DNA from: Hymenobacter frigidus
Lineage (GTDB): Bacteria; Bacteroidota; Bacteroidia; Cytophagales; Hymenobacteraceae
Assembly: GCF_014640435.1 (NCBI RefSeq)
Contig: NZ_BMGY01000020.1
Location: 1-64,000 of the forward strand
Direction of reading: 5' to 3'
Length of the DNA: 64,000 nt
In this document: one piece after another, positions 18,801 through 26,524 of the stretch
How the letters are laid out: every line of letters begins with the position of its first letter
Numbering within the stretch: position 1 is the first letter of the stretch
The notes under the pieces: generated by a model
What the model was told of the DNA's origin: nothing
The model's input: the letters and a program-made list of their open reading frames with translations, nothing else
The model's database searches: none
Program-made: the position numbers and the translations under genes

Positions 18801-18993
18801 AACAGCTGCCGTGCAGGTGCGCGTCTACGATGGTCAGGGGCGCGTAGTAGCGGTGCTTTTCAACGGAGTAGCTGAAGCCGACCGGGAATATTCGCTCGTG
18901 TTGGATGCTACCCCGCTAGCCACCGGCATCTACCTCTGCCGGTACGAAAGCCTGGGTAAGAGTATCACCCAACGCTTATCCGTGACCCGGTAA
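15889..18993 (+). CDS. Large T9SS surface protein with NIDO-like, HYR and SprB-type repeats
   Basis: 1034 residues from ATG 15889 (MRKHVLYLAALLAPLLLTAL signal). In order: a NIDO-like beta domain (about 60-270; VWINTNGNLTFQGPF, GVPMVAPFWSDVDTR); an Ig/cadherin-like domain (about 285-380); a SprB-type repeat (CPGGTDGALDLTVSNATAPL to GTYTVTVTEANGCTAT); three HYR-like domains (DTVNPTARTRN, DVIAPTVRTRP, DSLAPTMSGVP); a second SprB-type repeat (CYGARTGTATVSV); a PKD-like domain (YTYTWAPATGLSRTTGN); a Cys-rich VCHNGHEICISANAVPAHLN segment; and a T9SS tail (EAFPNPFANSTTVRF to QRLSVTR). Proteins of this make-up act in adhesion and, in gliding relatives, as mobile adhesins. No enzymatic motif was found. 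Confidence 0.88.
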   Translation: MRKHVLYLAALLAPLLLTALTGVGQTVTNPSLTSGYDMAKSGLVFGNRPAPTPAVNSGSSGIASGPQYTGNGCFIPADASYTTLGRNDDGSFGPIALPFTFRLYGSSYTQVWINTNGNLTFQGPFSSFSSSGFPSGVPMVAPFWSDVDTRNPASGLIHYKLSPTNLIVTWDNVGYYGTMADKLSTFQAIIGSETDALLGPGQNVSLRYGDMQWTTGLASGGVGGFMGIPATVGVNNGNNLDYVQVGRFNLNNSDYDGPGGAHDGVNYLDGQCFGFNVGNAGNAPPSANNMPLNNTVTVACGQTVTLDPRFLGPEVNQTVTVGVNTNGLCNTSVTTTNGTIANAHIVITGTPCNVGTHPIILTATDNGSPTGITTVTLNVVVVACCNLQLAATPTPVACPGGTDGALDLTVSNATAPLTYRWSNGATTQDLTGVPPGTYTVTVTEANGCTATASYSLGQQDTVNPTARTRNITLPLNTAGAATLTPANVDNGSTDNCIFTLALNRTAFDCSNLGPNTVTLTVTDGNGNVGTATATVTVVDVIAPTVRTRPATVYLNAAGQASLTAGQVNDGSLDACGVASTLVSTTSFGCANLGANNVSLTVTDVHGNTAVGAVVVTVADSLAPTMSGVPANISTTTPIDNHTAIVRWTAPLVADNCSATLTSSHQSGAVFPVGVTTVTLTATDPAGNRTSRSFQVTVLGWAMSASLSSPTFSPINSGSASVGYNVSCYGARTGTATVSVTGGDQPYSYLWSTGQTGATATGLPAGTHTVTVTDANGMRIVRTITLTQAPAITVTTSATLLTSFNGAQPRTLYRGYGAQSLELRGVATGGMGGYTYTWAPATGLSRTTGNTVTASPTVTTTYTLTVVDANDCTAAISQVTVVVLDVRCGNKNDKVLVCHNGHEICISANAVPAHLNGHPGDRLGSCIAPLVLGAQGASSTPAAPATLKETALLEAFPNPFANSTTVRFRQVETAAVQVRVYDGQGRVVAVLFNGVAEADREYSLVLDATPLATGIYLCRYESLGKSITQRLSVTR

Positions 18994-19043
18994 CGGCGAT
19001 GCAATAGGTTACCTCACCCGGCGACCGCACACTGAAGAACTGC

Positions 19044-19077
19044 AAAAAAGCCATCGGTTTCTATCGATGGCTTTTTT
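19044..19077 (+). terminator. Rho-independent terminator of the large surface protein gene
   Basis: AAAAAAGCCATCG / CGATGGCTTTTTT stem-loop, about 50 bases after the stop codon, with A- and T-tracts on both sides. Confidence 0.88.
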
Positions 19078-19190
19078 GGTGACTACTATTTCTCAAGCTG
19101 CCGAGTATTCCGGTTCTGGCTTTCTACATCAATTACCCAAAACACTGAAGACAAGGCTCCCATTCAAACCAAACAGCCGTAGAACCGGCG

Positions 19191-19214
19191 TTTCTGCGGT
19201 CATGACCGCAGAAA
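19191..19214. repeat. Perfect 24-bp palindrome without spacer
   Basis: TTTCTGCGGTCA joined directly to its complement TGACCGCAGAAA. It lies between the surface-protein terminator and the tRNA-Phe terminator, with no protein gene adjoining. Confidence 0.8.
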
Positions 19215-19290
19215 TAAGCAAGCCACACAAGCCCCAGGACCAGCGCCAACGTGGCCACGCCCCCTACGCTTAGGTGTTGCCTTAAAAAAC

Positions 19291-19325
19291 AAAAAAGCCT
19301 CTAGCGCAATGCTAGAGGCTTTTTT
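19291..19325 (-). terminator. Terminator of tRNA-Phe
   Basis: AAAAAAGCCTCTAGC / GCTAGAGGCTTTTTT with a 5-base loop, directly downstream of the leftward tRNA gene. Confidence 0.88.
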
Positions 19326-19327
19326 CG

Positions 19328-19400
<73 letters not shown>

Positions 19401-19574
19401 GCTTCCCCGCCATGCTTGAGGGCGCTTAGGGGACCGCAAAGGTACGATAGCAAAGCAACGACGCAAGAAACCACGCAAAAAAAGTACCGATGGGCGAATA
19501 TTTTCCCGCAAAGTATTCGGCATGCCGAGTATATTCGTAATCACAAAGCCTTCTGTCTTGTTACCTTTACTGAC

Positions 19575-20966
19575 ATGTTGCAATCCATCCTCTTTCTACT
19601 GCTGCTCGTGGCGGCGTTCGGCCTGTTTGCGTGGCAGGTCCGAAAAATACGGGCCAATATCCTCGTTGGGCGCGACCGGGACATGAGCGGCAACGTCGCC
19701 GAACGGTTCCAAAAAACCCTGCTGGTCGCGTTTGGCCAGCAGAAGATGTTCAAGCGCCTCACCCCCGCCCTGCTCCACCTCATTGTGTACGTGGGCTTTC
19801 TGGTGATTAACGTGGAGGTGCTGGAAATTGTGGTCGATGGCCTGTTCGGCACCCACCGCTTCCTCAAGTTTCTGGGACCGGTGTACGACGGGCTGATGGC
19901 GACCAACGAAATCCTGGCGGCCCTGGTGCTGGTGGCCGTGGCCGCATTCTGGTGGCGCCGCAACAGCAACCCACCCCTCAAGCGCTTTAGCGGCCCCGAG
20001 CTGCGCCTGTGGCCCAAGCTCGACGCCAACATCATTCTCTACGTCGAAGTAGTGCTCATGATGGCCCTGTTCTTCATGAACACCGCCGACCTCAAGCTGC
20101 ACCAGATGGAAGGCCAGGACCTGCCGGGCACCTTCCCCGTCAGCAACCTGCTAGTGGGTCTGCTACCCACCAACGTGGCCACCCTGGAGGTGCTGGAACG
20201 CACCGGCTGGTGGGCACACATCATCGGCATCTTCTTGTTTCTCAACTACCTGCCCAGCTCGAAGCACTTCCACATCATCATGGCGTTTCCGGGGGTGTGG
20301 TACTCGCGCCTAGTGCCGCAGGGGCAGTTTTCCAACGTGGAAAGCATCACCAACGAGGTGAAGGCCATGATGGACCCCAGCTTCGTGGTGCCGCCCGCGC
20401 CCACCGCGGCCGATGGCTCGGCGCTGGCCCCCGCACCTTTTGGGGCCAAGGACGTGGAGGACCTGCCCTGGACCAACCTGCTGGCCGCCTACTCCTGCAC
20501 TGAGTGCGGCCGCTGCACCTCGGTGTGCCCCGCCAACCTCACGGGCAAGCTGCTCTCGCCCCGCAAAATCATCATGGACACCCGCGACCGGGTGGAGGAG
20601 AAGTACAACTCGCCGCTGATTTTTCAGCCCAACGTGTACGGGGCCGAAGCCAAGCACGAGCCCATTACGGACTTAGCCAACGCCACGCTGCTACGCGGCA
20701 AGGTGACACCCGAGGAACTCTGGGCCTGCACCACCTGCAACGCCTGCGTGGAAAGCTGCCCGGTGAATATCAACCCGCTCGAGAGCATCATCGAGATGCG
20801 CCGCTTCCTGGTGCTGGAAGAATCGGCCGCACCCAACTCGCTGAACGTGATGTTTTCCAACATTGAGAACAACGGCGCGCCGTGGGCCTTCTCGCCATCG
20901 GACCGGTTCAACTGGGCCGATGAGCTGTTTGCTACGGAGAAGCAGCCCGCAGCGGTGGTCGCGTAA
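19575..20966 (+). CDS. Membrane (Fe-S)-binding protein, heterodisulfide reductase/GlpC-like
   Basis: 463 residues from ATG 19575. The N-terminal 300 residues hold several hydrophobic helices (LQSILFLLLLVAAFGLFAW, LLHLIVYVGFLVINVEVLEI, EILAALVLVAVAAFWW, YVEVVLMMALFFMNT, IIGIFLFLNYLP), like the NarI/HdrE-type membrane part of these oxidoreductases. Two 4Fe-4S motifs follow: CTECGRCTSVCPANL (from residue 307) and CTTCNACVESCPVNI (from about 385). It probably passes electrons between the quinone pool and the CCG-domain protein encoded next at 21112. The physiological donor or acceptor is unknown. A TACCTTTA box just ahead of the ATG suggests a very short or absent leader. Confidence 0.88.
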   Translation: MLQSILFLLLLVAAFGLFAWQVRKIRANILVGRDRDMSGNVAERFQKTLLVAFGQQKMFKRLTPALLHLIVYVGFLVINVEVLEIVVDGLFGTHRFLKFLGPVYDGLMATNEILAALVLVAVAAFWWRRNSNPPLKRFSGPELRLWPKLDANIILYVEVVLMMALFFMNTADLKLHQMEGQDLPGTFPVSNLLVGLLPTNVATLEVLERTGWWAHIIGIFLFLNYLPSSKHFHIIMAFPGVWYSRLVPQGQFSNVESITNEVKAMMDPSFVVPPAPTAADGSALAPAPFGAKDVEDLPWTNLLAAYSCTECGRCTSVCPANLTGKLLSPRKIIMDTRDRVEEKYNSPLIFQPNVYGAEAKHEPITDLANATLLRGKVTPEELWACTTCNACVESCPVNINPLESIIEMRRFLVLEESAAPNSLNVMFSNIENNGAPWAFSPSDRFNWADELFATEKQPAAVVA

Positions 20967-20982
20967 TTAACAACACCAATTG

Positions 20983-21095
20983 AACGTCATGCCGAGCGCA
21001 GCCGAGGCATCTCGCGTGTGGCACTAACTCAACCGTTGGGCCGTCAATGGCTACTGCTGCACGCGAGATGCTTCGGCTGCGCTCAGCATGACGTT
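20983..21095. repeat. REP-like inverted repeat, GAACGTCATGCCGAGCGCAG family
   Basis: 36-bp arms (20983-21018 and 21060-21095) with two mismatches and a 41-base loop. It fills the whole gap between the two Fe-S genes, which read the same way, so it lies inside the probable operon. Confidence 0.9.
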
Positions 21096-21111
21096 TTAAA
21101 TTATACCCATC

Positions 21112-22017
21112 ATGTCCCCAACCACTCCCGCTGCTGGCGAAAAGCGCCAAATCAACGTTCCCGTCATGGCCGACCTGGCGGCCCGCAACGAGTCGCCCGA
21201 AATCCTGTTCTGGGTGGGCTGCGCCGGCGCTTTCGATGACCGGTACAAGCGCGTGACCCGCGCCTTCGTGCGCATTTTGGAGCATGTGGGCACCAACTAC
21301 GCGGTGCTGGGCCTGGAAGAAAGCTGCACCGGCGACCCGGCCAAGCGCGCCGGCAACGAATTTCTGTTTCAGATGCAGGCCATGACGAACATCACGACGC
21401 TGAACGGCTACGGCATCAAGAAAATCGTGACGGCCTGCCCGCACTGCTTCAACACCATCAAGAACGAATACCCCGCCCTGGGTGGTGATTATGAGGTAAT
21501 TCACCACAGCACCTACCTGCAGCAACTCATCAACGAGGGCAAAGTAGGCGTGAGCGGCGGCGAAAGCTTCAAGGGCCGCCGCATCACCTTCCACGACTCC
21601 TGCTACCTGGGCCGGGCCAACAATATTTACGAAGCCCCGCGCGACGTACTGGCCGCCCTCGACGCCGACCTAGTGGAGATGAAGCGCAGCCGCGCCAACG
21701 GCCTGTGCTGCGGCGCGGGCGGGGCCCAGATGTGGAAAGACGCCGAGCCCGGCAAGAAGGAAATCAACATCGAGCGTACCGAGGAAGCCCTGGCCACCCT
21801 CAGCGGGCAGGCCGAAGCCCTAGCCAACCTAGGCGGCGTAGAAACCGAAACCAGCGCCCCCGGCCCGCACGATTTGCAGGGCAGCATCATCGCCGTATCG
21901 TGCCCCTTCTGCATGACCATGATGAGCGACGGCGTGAAAAACAAGGAACAAGAAGGCCGCGTGCAGGTGTTTGACCTGGCCGAGCTGATAGCCTCCGCCG
22001 AGGGCATCAACGCCTAA
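21112..22017 (+). CDS. CCG-domain (Fe-S) oxidoreductase subunit, HdrB/LldE-like
   Basis: 301 residues with two CCG-type cysteine domains: the first has FWVGCAGAFDD, ESCTGDPAKRAGN and TACPHCFNTIKNEYP; the second FHDSCYLGRANN, NGLCCGAGGAQMW and VSCPFCMTMMSDG. Such domains bind an unusual 4Fe-4S cluster or serve in thiol/quinone redox chemistry, as in HdrB, GlpC and LutA. It is soluble (no signal, no membrane helix) and should dock on the membrane Fe-S protein encoded upstream, from which it is separated only by a REP-like element. The substrate is unknown. Confidence 0.88.
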   Translation: MSPTTPAAGEKRQINVPVMADLAARNESPEILFWVGCAGAFDDRYKRVTRAFVRILEHVGTNYAVLGLEESCTGDPAKRAGNEFLFQMQAMTNITTLNGYGIKKIVTACPHCFNTIKNEYPALGGDYEVIHHSTYLQQLINEGKVGVSGGESFKGRRITFHDSCYLGRANNIYEAPRDVLAALDADLVEMKRSRANGLCCGAGGAQMWKDAEPGKKEINIERTEEALATLSGQAEALANLGGVETETSAPGPHDLQGSIIAVSCPFCMTMMSDGVKNKEQEGRVQVFDLAELIASAEGINA

Positions 22018-22041
22018 CGGGCTTCTTTTTGAAGAAATCGA

Positions 22042-22135
22042 AACGTCATGCTGAGCTTGTCGAAGCACCTCTACCGCGCAACTAATTTTGGTTGGTACAG
22101 CGGCAGAGATGCTTCGACAAGCCCAGCATGACGTT
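22042..22135. repeat. REP-like inverted repeat, GTCATGCTGAGCTTGTCGAA family
   Basis: 31-bp arms (22042-22072 and 22105-22135) with two mismatches. It follows the CCG protein gene and has the same arm word as the copy at 12672. Confidence 0.9.
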
Positions 22136-22218
22136 CTTTATTGTTGCAATAAGTCCTCCGGAGCTGCGTTTTTACTAAAACGCTACGGCTACGCTACCAA
22201 CCAATAATTCTGCGCCTC

Positions 22219-22731
22219 ATGCATATTGCCTTCCACCAACTCCCGCCCGACGCCCGGGTCTGGATTTACCAAGCCAACCGCTCCCTTACGGACGCAGAAA
22301 TGACGGCAACCCTGCCCGCCCTGGCCCGGTTTGCCGAGGAATGGACCAGCCACGGCCGCAGCCTGCTGGCCTCGGCCGGGTTCCGGCATCAACAGTTCTT
22401 AGTAGTGGGGCTGAACGAAGGCGTGGCCGGCGCGAGCGGCTGTTCCATCGATGCGTCGGTACGCTTTGTGGCGCAGCTGGAGCAGCAGCTGGGCGTGGAG
22501 CTGCTGGAGAAATCACGCCTGGCATTTTTGCCGGCCGGTACGGTTCAGGTTATGACGCGAACAGAATTGAAGGCGGCAATAGCCGCCGGCGCGCTCACGG
22601 CGAATACGCCATATTTCGATAATACGATAGCAACCAAGGGTGAGTTGGATACAGAGTGGCCCCGGCCCGCCGGGCAAACCTGGCTAGCCCGCTACTTCGG
22701 GCAGGAAGAAAAAAACCCGCAGCTTGCATGA
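22219..22731 (+). CDS. Conserved Bacteroidota protein of unknown function (often misnamed ABC transporter ATPase)
   Basis: 170 residues. It contains the landmarks of a small Bacteroidota family: LPPDARVWIYQANRSLTDAE, FAEEWTSHGRSLLASAGFRH, LNEGVAGASGCSIDASVRFV and ANTPYFDNTIATKGEL. Database entries of this family sometimes carry the name ABC transporter ATPase, but there is no Walker A or signature motif, so that name is not supported. It has no signal peptide or membrane helix. It stands alone, about 100 bases upstream of the OmpA-family lipoprotein. Confidence 0.8.
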   Translation: MHIAFHQLPPDARVWIYQANRSLTDAEMTATLPALARFAEEWTSHGRSLLASAGFRHQQFLVVGLNEGVAGASGCSIDASVRFVAQLEQQLGVELLEKSRLAFLPAGTVQVMTRTELKAAIAAGALTANTPYFDNTIATKGELDTEWPRPAGQTWLARYFGQEEKNPQLA

Positions 22732-22836
22732 ATGCTACTCAAACGTAGTATTATTGCTAACCCAAAAATGCCGAATGGAGAATGCTTCCCGGTGCCCCGC
22801 TTCCCTTCCCTCCCCACCCCCACCACTATTCCATCC

Positions 22837-24759
22837 ATGAGGAAACTATTATTCATCTGCGCCGCGGCCGGCTCCGCCGCGCTGCTGAACGGCTGTGCTA
22901 CCACGAGCAGCCTGAGCAAAGGTGACAAACAGTTCGCCCGCGGCCAGTATGAATTGGCGATTCCCTTGTACCAGGCCGACATTGCCAAGGGTAAGAACGC
23001 TGCCATCTCCAATTTCCGGCTTGGCGAAGCTTACCGCCTCTCAAACCGGGTGGAAATGGCCGAGCCTTTCTACAAAGCCGCTTTGGATGGTGGCGTAAAG
23101 AATGCCGATGCCGGCTTCCGCTATGCGGAAGCCCTGAAGGCCAACGGCAAATACGACGAAGCGGCGGCTCAGTTTGCCACCTATGCCAGCAGCGGCGGTA
23201 ACCGCACTCTGGCGGTCCGCGCCGACGGGGAAAGCAAGAACGCCACCGCCAGCAAGGAAGTGGCGGCTACCAAGAATAAGTACGAGGTGATGCCGGTGGA
23301 CGCCCTCAACTCGGCGGCCTCGGATTTTGGCGGCACGATGATGGCCAGCACCGGCGAACTGGTGTTTGCCTCGGGCCGCGACGGCAAGAAATTCCTCGGC
23401 AACGGCGAGAATTTCAACGACCTCTACGCCATTAAGTTTGACAACGCGGCGACCATGACCGGCGGCACGGCCCACAAGCTGGAAGGCCCGTTCAACTCCG
23501 AAACCAAGCACGAAGCCAGCGCGACCTACACGCCCGACGGCAGGACGGTGGTGTTTGCCCGCTCGAACGACGGCAGCAAGAAAGGCTACCTGAGCGTGGA
23601 CCTTTGGATTTCCTACAACAAAGCCGGGGCCTGGAGCGAGCCCGTGCTGGCCAACATCAACGACCGCTCCGCCGACGACTTCTCGCCGGCTTTTGGGCCC
23701 GATGGCACCACGCTGTACTTCGCGTCGAGCCGCAAGGGCGGCCAGGGCGGCAACGACCTGTACAAGGCAACCCTGGGGCCGAACGGCCGCTTCTCGCCGG
23801 CCGAAAACCTGGGCGAAAGCATCAACTCGGCCGGCAACGACAACTTCCCCGGCGTGGCCCCCGATGGCACGCTGTACTTTGCTTCGGACGGACGGCCCGG
23901 CGTGGGTAAGCTCGACATCTTCATGGTGAAAAGCGGCAAGCCGATGAACCTGGGGGCCGACGTGAACAGCGCGGCCGACGACTTTGCTCCGGTGCCAATG
24001 GCCAACGACATGGGCCTGTTCAGCTCGAACCGGGCCGGCGGCAAAGGCTCCGACGATGAGTACATGTTCAAGAAGAAGGCCCTCAAGCTGGTCACCTTCT
24101 ACGCCGACGGTACGGTGCTGGAGCGCGACGACAAAGCCAAAACCACCCTACCCGTGGCCGGTGCTCAGGTCAGCCTCACCAGTGCCAATGGCCAGCGCCA
24201 GACCGCTATCAGCGGCCCGGACGGCAAGTTCAGCCTGAAGCTGGACTCGGTGACGAACTACACGCTGGTGGCTGACCGCGCCGGCGACTTCGCTGCCCGT
24301 GGCAACGTGAGCACCGTGGGCCGCAAGCCCAGCCAGGACCAGCTGCCCAACCTGACCAACGACATTCGGGTGCCGGTGACCCTGACGCTGAATAAAATCA
24401 TCCTCGCCAAGGCCATCGAAGTCAAGGACATTCTCTACGACTACAATAAGTACGACATCCGCCCGGATGCCGCTACACACCTCGATACGCTGGTGCAAAC
24501 GCTGGTGGACAACCCCAAAATCTCCATCGAGCTGAGCTCGCACACCGACCAGCGCGGCAAAGACGCCTATAACCTCAAGCTTTCGCAGCAGCGCGCCCAG
24601 GCCGCCGTCGACTACATCGTGAGCAAGGGCGTGGACAAGGCCCGCATCACGGCCAAGGGCTACGGCGAAACCCGTCCCATCGTGCTGAAGCCCACCACGG
24701 AAGAGGAATACCAGCAGAACCGCCGCACCGAATTCCGGGTGACGCGAGTGGCCAAGTAA
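22837..24759 (+). CDS. OmpA-family lipoprotein with TPR and beta-propeller, PorE-like
   Basis: 640 residues from ATG 22837. A lipoprotein signal ends at Cys20 (LLNGC). The next 120 residues are TPR-like (GDKQFARGQYELAIPLYQAD, FRLGEAYRLSNRVEMAEPFY). A PD40/WD40-type propeller follows (about 170-410; FSPAFGPDGTTLYFASSRKG, NFPGVAPDGTLYFASDGRPG), then a carboxypeptidase-regulatory-like domain (TLPVAGAQVSLTSANGQRQT) and a C-terminal OmpA peptidoglycan-binding domain (ILYDYNKYDIRPDAATHLD, SHTDQRGKDAYNLKLSQQRA). This order is that of PorE, a T9SS component anchored to peptidoglycan, but Bacteroidota have paralogues, so the assignment is tentative. It should sit in the outer membrane facing the periplasm. 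Confidence 0.88.
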   Translation: MRKLLFICAAAGSAALLNGCATTSSLSKGDKQFARGQYELAIPLYQADIAKGKNAAISNFRLGEAYRLSNRVEMAEPFYKAALDGGVKNADAGFRYAEALKANGKYDEAAAQFATYASSGGNRTLAVRADGESKNATASKEVAATKNKYEVMPVDALNSAASDFGGTMMASTGELVFASGRDGKKFLGNGENFNDLYAIKFDNAATMTGGTAHKLEGPFNSETKHEASATYTPDGRTVVFARSNDGSKKGYLSVDLWISYNKAGAWSEPVLANINDRSADDFSPAFGPDGTTLYFASSRKGGQGGNDLYKATLGPNGRFSPAENLGESINSAGNDNFPGVAPDGTLYFASDGRPGVGKLDIFMVKSGKPMNLGADVNSAADDFAPVPMANDMGLFSSNRAGGKGSDDEYMFKKKALKLVTFYADGTVLERDDKAKTTLPVAGAQVSLTSANGQRQTAISGPDGKFSLKLDSVTNYTLVADRAGDFAARGNVSTVGRKPSQDQLPNLTNDIRVPVTLTLNKIILAKAIEVKDILYDYNKYDIRPDAATHLDTLVQTLVDNPKISIELSSHTDQRGKDAYNLKLSQQRAQAAVDYIVSKGVDKARITAKGYGETRPIVLKPTTEEEYQQNRRTEFRVTRVAK

Positions 24760-24779
24760 ACGGACTGCATTGTTTTATG

Positions 24780-24815
24780 AAAAAGCCCCCAAAACTTCGG
24801 TTGCGGGGGCTTTTT
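24780..24815 (+). terminator. Rho-independent terminator after the OmpA lipoprotein
   Basis: AAAAAGCCCCC / GGGGGCTTTTT with a 14-base loop, 20 bases after the stop. Confidence 0.88.
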
Positions 24816-24944
24816 CGTGCGTGCTCTATCTGTAAACCAGGCGCGAACAGGCGCATTGGCACCGAGGTTCCGAACGTGGCATACCTTTTGAAAATGCCGT
24901 ACCACCGGCTCAATTCACGGGTTGGCTACTACTTCCTTTTCGTT

Positions 24945-25883
24945 ATGAAAAAGGCTTTACTCCTCGCCTTGGCCGGTTTGTTCTCGGCGGTGGCTCCGGC
25001 ACTGGCTCACGGGCCCGCACCGGCTAATGTCAACTTCGCATCTGAGCGCGGCGTGCCGTTTGGTCTCGTGCTCGATGGCCGCCCGCTTACCCGGGGCGTG
25101 GCCCGGCAGGTGCACGTCGACCAGCTGGTGCCGGGCGTGCACTGGGCCGATTTCAGCGTGCCCACGGCCTACGGCGGGGTGGTGCGTTTCCGCAGCCGCG
25201 TGTGGCTGGAGCCCGGCCTGGAAACCACCTTCGTGCTCATCGCCCGTCCCGGCCGGCCCCTCGGCCTGCGCCAGGTGAACGCCGTGGCTCTCTACGGCCC
25301 GAACCGTGGCAATGGCTACGGCCGCAGCTCCAGCGGCCCCCGCTACAACAGCCCGGCTCCCTACGGCCAGGGAAACTACTCTCCCAACGGCCCGGCCCCA
25401 ACTTATCCGCAAAACGGTGGCGGCTATTATAACAACGGCAGCAGCAATAACGGCGGTAACGGCAGCTACGATGATGATGATGACGACGGTGACGACGACT
25501 ATGGCAACAACGACGGCACGGGCCACGGCAACGCTCCCGGCGGCGCGGGCTACTACCCTGGTTCCGCGACGAGCAGCTACCGTAGCATTCCCCCGCAGGA
25601 AGTGGAGGGCCTAGTACAAGCCGTGCGGCAGCAGCGCTTCGAAGCCGGCAAGCTGAGCACGGCCAAAGCGGCCCTGGACCAGAGCGCCCTGCCAACCGAC
25701 GACCTGAAACGCCTGCTGCTGGCCCTCGATTTTGAGGCTTCGCGGGTGGAGCTGGCCAAGTTTGCCTACCCGCACGTGACCGACCCACAGAACTTTACCC
25801 GCGTGTACCAGACCCTCAACTTTGAATCCAGCAAGCGCGATGTTGAGCAGGCCGTGAGCGCCCTGGAGCAGGAGCAACGCTAA
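24945..25883 (+). CDS. Exported DUF4476 protein with Asn/Gly/Asp-rich linker
   Basis: 312 residues from ATG 24945 with signal MKKALLLALAGLFSAVAPALA. Residues about 25-125 form a beta domain (NVNFASERGVPFGLVLDGRP, PGRPLGLRQVNAVALYGPN). Then comes a low-complexity linker rich in Asn, Gly, Tyr and Pro with an Asp run (SYDDDDDDGDDDYGNNDG). The last 95 residues are a DUF4476 domain (QEVEGLVQAVRQQRFEAGKL to KRDVEQAVSALEQEQR), an all-helical four-repeat fold of unknown function found in Bacteroidota exported proteins. The Asp run might bind calcium or simply be a spacer. The gene is flanked by strong terminators on both sides, so it is monocistronic. Confidence 0.85.
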   Translation: MKKALLLALAGLFSAVAPALAHGPAPANVNFASERGVPFGLVLDGRPLTRGVARQVHVDQLVPGVHWADFSVPTAYGGVVRFRSRVWLEPGLETTFVLIARPGRPLGLRQVNAVALYGPNRGNGYGRSSSGPRYNSPAPYGQGNYSPNGPAPTYPQNGGGYYNNGSSNNGGNGSYDDDDDDGDDDYGNNDGTGHGNAPGGAGYYPGSATSSYRSIPPQEVEGLVQAVRQQRFEAGKLSTAKAALDQSALPTDDLKRLLLALDFEASRVELAKFAYPHVTDPQNFTRVYQTLNFESSKRDVEQAVSALEQEQR

Positions 25884-25905
25884 TCTGGCCACCGGACTAA
25901 AAAAT

Positions 25906-25944
25906 GCCAAAAGGCCGCTATCGTGATGATAGCGGCCTTTTGGC
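25906..25944. terminator. Bidirectional terminator between convergent genes
   Basis: Perfect 17-bp stem GCCAAAAGGCCGCTATC and complement with loop GTGAT, between the stop codons of the DUF4476 gene (plus) and the DUF4293 gene (minus). Confidence 0.9.
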
Positions 25945-25963
25945 TTTAGCGCGAGCTTGATGC

Positions 25964-26434
25964 TTAGCGCAGGCGGTCGGCGCTGCGCACCAGCTGCTCG
26001 TCGCGGCGGATGAAGCGATTGGCCAGCAGGTTGAGCAGCAAGGCCAGCGTGGGCAGGTAGAAAGCCGTGAGGAACTGGCCTTCCAGCTTGAGGTTCAGCA
26101 GCTGCTCGCCCTTATTCGAGAAGTAGAACGCGGCCCCGAGCGTGGCCGTGATGAGCAGCAGGTTGACAGACCCCAGCAGGAGCTGCTTGGTGCGGTTGCG
26201 GAACTGGAAAATCTCAAACACCGCCACGGCGGCCGAGGCGGCGGCCAGCAAACCGATAATCCAGACCGTCCCCGGGGCGGGCACCGCCAGGCCCTTGGCA
26301 TCGAAGCCGAAAGCGGTGAGAGTCAGTTCCTGGTTGGTAAGACCGTCGATTTTGTGCCACAGCGGCAACGCCAACAGGCTGAGCATGGCCAGGGCCAGCA
26401 ACAGTAAAAACACGCTTTGGATTCTTTGTATCAT
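25964..26434 (-). CDS. DUF4293 family membrane protein
   Basis: 156 residues from the ATG at 26434 (MIQRIQSVFLLLLALAMLSL), supported by a -7 box at 26480-26487. Four transmembrane helices: about 5-25, 55-78 (VWIIGLLAAASAAVAVFEIF), 85-105 (LLLGSVNLLLITATLGAAFY) and 118-138 (LTAFYLPTLALLLNLLANRF). The start MIQRIQ and the end NRFIRRDEQLVRSADRLR are hallmarks of DUF4293, a Bacteroidota-only family. Function unknown; inner membrane. The neighbour in the divergent direction is a thiolase, without an obvious link. Confidence 0.88.
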   Translation of the reverse strand: MIQRIQSVFLLLLALAMLSLLALPLWHKIDGLTNQELTLTAFGFDAKGLAVPAPGTVWIIGLLAAASAAVAVFEIFQFRNRTKQLLLGSVNLLLITATLGAAFYFSNKGEQLLNLKLEGQFLTAFYLPTLALLLNLLANRFIRRDEQLVRSADRLR

Positions 26435-26479
26435 CTTTGCTGTATTGTTAGAAAGGGGCCCGGGCTTGTGCCGGGGCCA

Positions 26480-26487
26480 CAAATTTA
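26480..26487 (-). promoter_or_regulatory. Candidate -7 promoter box TAAATTTG
   Basis: Exact TAnnTTTG match on the minus strand, 45 bases ahead of the DUF4293 start codon. No clear -33 element upstream. Confidence 0.4.
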
Positions 26488-26524
26488 GTCCCATCCGGCG
26501 CTTGCGCCGCTATTGTTACTCCGA

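Noticed and set aside
19067-19273. 68-codon frame between the surface protein and tRNA-Phe
   Set aside because: It starts inside a terminator and contains the 24-bp palindrome; no homology recognised.
22219-22731. ABC transporter ATPase, a name often given to this family
   Set aside because: There is no Walker A, Walker B or signature motif in the 170 residues.
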